Source: Drosophila pseudoobscura (lineage: Eukaryota; Arthropoda; Insecta; Diptera; Drosophilidae). Taken from it: a DNA stretch of 64,000 nucleotides. Position numbers and translations under genes: made by a program. Positions 60,827 to 64,000 of this stretch are shown piece by piece. The DNA is taken from assembly GCF_009870125.1 (NCBI RefSeq), contig NC_046683.1, positions 62,201,869 to 62,265,868 of the forward strand. Direction: 5' to 3'. Position 1 is the stretch's first letter, and each line of letters starts with the position of its first letter. Below the pieces are notes generated by a model that made no database searches, had not been told where the DNA came from, and saw only the letters and a program-made list of their open reading frames with translations.

Positions 60827-61326
60827 AAGGCAGTTGAGAAAGAGTCGCAGATTGGCGGCGTCTGATAGAGGAAAGAATTCCTGGCCCCGTGGCAATTTGT
60901 CTTTTGTTTGAAGTAAAATTTGTTGTTTGTCATGGCTTGAAAATTTAATGTGTCTGTCTATCGAGTGGTGGAGCGGGTGAAAGGATGGACTGGGAGCACG
61001 GCTCTCTGGCCCTGTCCAAGCTGTAGTTCAATGTTAAACGTTAAATCGCTCCTGGCAGGACATAATTACGAATGCCAAACAATATTTGGTCAGACATCAG
61101 AGCAACCAATTGCCCAGTCGAAGCAGAGATACTCTCTCCACAAAGCGAATGTCTCCGCTCATGTCTCTACTTCCAGTGTGGCATATGTGCCCTAATTGCC
61201 CGAACTGACCATTCCCTTTGGGGTTTATGTTTATGGCCACAGCAACTGTTAGCGCCAGTGCCAATGCCATATGCCATCCCAAAGCTAAAGACATGCTAAT
61301 TAGTGACTAACACACACGCATGCACG

Positions 61327-61370
61327 CAGACATAGACACAGACACAGACACAGCCACAGACACAGACAAA
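61327..61370 (+). repeat. ACACAG hexamer repeat
   Basis: Seven units with one change (CCACAG), in the bru3 intron. Confidence 0.85.
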
Positions 61371-63860
61371 GGGCTGTAAGGCAGAATTTATGCATTTGCA
61401 GGAGGGGCCACAGAGTGTGGCGTGGCAGGGTCTGGCTGTGTGGCGCCTACAGCCGCCTACGAGTGTGGCATGCTTTATTTTAAATGCTTTTAATTGTTGT
61501 GTCAACACACACACAGGCGCTGGCACACTCACACACGAGCTCGGATGGTAGAGACAGCGAGAGCCTGAAGGCGGAGGCTGGCTGTCAAACCGCAGCGCGC
61601 CTAAATGCATGCTTTAAAACTTGTTTGCCTGCAAAGCTAATGAGCTATGCCATTACACAACAAGCTTTGCTCTTACTTCTCTTCTCCCTCCTCTCCATGT
61701 GTGCTCCTCGCACTTTGTTTGCGGTTGTGTCATTAACAGCAGGCGCCACAGCCCTTGGCCAGAGGAAGGCAAGGCACAAGTTATTACCAACAACTAAACA
61801 TAAGTAAGTGATATTTGCTCGGGGGGACAAGGCCTGTTCCATGGAACCAGAGCCCGGCCCAGGCCAAATATTAACTCATTTCGGTTAAAGGGGGCGATGG
61901 AAAAACTTTCCCTTCTCCTAGGAGCTGGCCCGAGCTTGCTTGTGGTCTGGAAGTGTGCTAAATTTGAGGAATTAATTTAATTAAAATTGATTGGAGAACA
62001 TTGGGAACAGGCGAATGAATGTACTTAGTGAGTGATTGAGAACTGAATAAAAAGAGAGACGGAGAGAGTGAGAGCGGGAGAGAGGGAGAGAAGGAGAGAA
62101 CGGAAAGCAATGACTGGAATATATGGAAAATAAATTTCTATAAATGCTTTTAATTAAATTAAATATTATCAAATGAAAAAAAACTTCTATTTGTCTTTAA
62201 TTTCTGCACGTACGAGTGAGCTCTGTATTATACAATTATTAAATATATGTATATACATAAATATATAGGCTTTTCCATAATTTTATTTTATTTATACATT
62301 TTTTTTCTGCTATAATACCTTTTGCGTTAGTTATTTTTCATGTTAATTAATTTTGTAATTAAATATGCATTTATGGCCTGGCGCGAACATAATTCATCTG
62401 CCACATCCACAGATGCAGATACTCATAGACATACATACATATGTGCCTATGTGTGTATGTGTGGGCGTATCTCGATACAGGCTTATGCCATTTTCAATAT
62501 ATTTATCTGTTCTCTCGTTTATATTTGCATATATTTTTGGCCAGCGGCCATGTTGACACATGTTTGAAACGTTAATAAATAATGCAACAAACAAATATAA
62601 GGGATGAAGAGAGGGATAGAGCGAGAAAAGGGGAAAAATATATTTGAAATAAATATTAATGGCTGCGACCAGGCGCAAATGATTTTCATGTAATTAAACA
62701 AATAGCTAATTATTTTTGATTTTTAATTAAAATTCGAATGGCCGGCGGCAAGCCGGAGAAAATACATCAAGGAAAAGCCGCCAATTTCAGGCTTAACTCG
62801 GAAAAGAGCCAGAGAGATTAGTGGGAAAATGGAAAAGTGTGGACTGCCAACACGTATACGAGTGGTAGAGTGGTGGCCCTGGCCGGGGATGGCTATCAAA
62901 TGGAAAATTATTTATGTCCAGATTGAGTTCCAATCGCTTCATGCAAATTAGCCTGTAAAAATGCATTTTCAATGTTCATCAAATGCCGGGGACAATACTT
63001 GTTATTTGTCTGTCAGCACAATTATAATTATTTTATCATTTTGCATTATGATTCGCTCGCCGCGTATCTATTTGTTTTAATGGCAATGCATAAATAAATG
63101 CCAAATTACATTAATAGCATTTGCTCAATGCTCGGCCATGACTTCCGCTTGTGTGAATTGTTCAGTGGCTGGCCGAACAATTTTTGGAATTTTCCCCAGT
63201 GTTCAGCCAGTTGGAGAAATGTTTTCCACTAAAGTTAATTAACAATTGTTTCGGACAGCGGCCCAGAGTGCGGCGTGTGGGGGTGGGGCAGCTCCCCGGG
63301 AGTCTGGAATGGTTGTGGTTCATTTGGAATGCATTTTAATGAATTGTTTGTCGGGGATTAGCCATCGGACTGAAGCCCTACATAAATTACGTCCATATAC
63401 CATCGGATACCTTATGTCATATACCTTATACGCTACCCAGACATTTTGGGCCTCTTTCGACTAACTGTCGACTATCTGAACATTAATCAAACCAAAATAA
63501 TAAAAATGGAGCACCTAGAAAGTATATTTAATCTAGCCGAAAACACTTGTTCCAAATCCCTTCCCGCCTGAGTAAATATCAAATTTGAGTAATTGTTTTC
63601 GGGGTCCTGGCCGGGCCAGTCATAAATCATGGAAGCTGTTGCATAGTTTTAGGCGTCCGCACATAAAGCCCTATTAGAATGTAAAATTAGACCAAGGATA
63701 CGGCCACGGATAGGGGATATTTATGAAAAAAAATATGTTCCAGTGTAGCAGCAAATTGCAGGTGGTCGGGGTAGCCGTGGCCCCGTTCTTTCGCTCTAGG
63801 ATGTGTGATAAAATAGCAACAATCACCATTAGTGTCACACGCCATCATCAATCATCGACA

Positions 63861-63920
63861 GGGCTGTGGCAGTGGCTGTGGCAGTGGCAGTGGCTCTAGC
63901 AGTGGCTGTGGCTGTGGCTG
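63861..63920 (+). repeat. GGCTGT/GGCAGT hexamer repeat
   Basis: About nine units near the window end, in the bru3 intron. Confidence 0.85.
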
Positions 63921-64000
63921 TCCAAGGTGGACGTAGCCGGCTTTGTTTGTCCAGGACTCTGCCGGTTTAAAGCGCTTTTAAGTGGATGATGGGCAGGACA

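Larger units (their letters stand above)
44922..64000 (-). other. Giant bru3 intron (runs beyond the window)
   Basis: No credible exon for RRM1 or RRM2 appears between 44922 and the window end, so at least 19 kb is intronic to bru3. The sequence is typical fly intron: TAATTA-rich stretches, CA/GT microsatellites and many six-base-period degenerate repeats. Frames longer than 60 codons in it are repeat-driven and lack motif or splice support. A recursive-splice candidate lies near 55458. Confidence 0.75.

Noticed and set aside
1..64000. tRNA, rRNA, CRISPR array, intact transposase or reverse transcriptase
   Set aside because: I saw no cloverleaf with a TTCGA-type T-arm, no spaced direct-repeat array and no reverse-transcriptase or transposase motifs. 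CRISPR would not be expected in a fly.

Overview
This is a gene-dense block followed by a giant-intron block of a Drosophila genome. Evidence: full-length orthologues of fly proteins, 60-80 nt introns, CAG/CAA-coded polyglutamine, fly Motif-1 (M1BP) core promoters, and interspersed repeats of a familiar Drosophila type. An obscura-group species is my guess, not something the sequence proves.

Layout. (1) 1-8300, + strand: Tgi, the VGLL4-type Tondu-domain repressor of Hippo output, with a 5.2-kb first intron. (2) 8640-9300: a putative insulator and a duplicated Motif-1 promoter module. (3) 9859-18500, + strand: Spt20, a SAGA subunit rich in polyglutamine, in seven coding exons with a 1.9-kb 3' UTR. 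(4) 18560-19934, - strand: Vps36 (ESCRT-II), tail to tail with Spt20. (5) 20817-23219, + strand: Liprin-beta, head to head with Vps36. (6) 23770-26830, - strand: an unrecognised 733-residue, probably nuclear protein with a CtBP-type motif. (7) 26.9-31 kb: mostly non-coding, with two inverted copies of a degenerate dispersed repeat and a small ORF bounded by 13-bp inverted repeats. (8) 31-64 kb, - strand: the 3' part of bru3 (Bruno-3, CELF family). Six exons encode the end of RRM2, the linker and RRM3. Upstream exons for RRM1 and most of RRM2 were not found and should lie beyond 64 kb.

Most interesting items. The bru3 frame stays open for 191 codons after its UAA stop. A spliced, divergent RING2/IBR-like zinc-finger ORF lies on the opposite strand inside the AT-rich region downstream of bru3. 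A near-ideal zero-length-exon (recursive) splice site sits in the giant bru3 intron. About 10 kb downstream of bru3 is T-rich on the + strand, as expected for a very long bru3 3' UTR.

The genes are not an operon-like set. Tgi (Yorkie/Scalloped control), Spt20 (transcription co-activation), Vps36 (endosomal sorting), Liprin-beta (synapse/adhesion scaffold) and bru3 (RNA processing) are independent neighbours with their own promoters.
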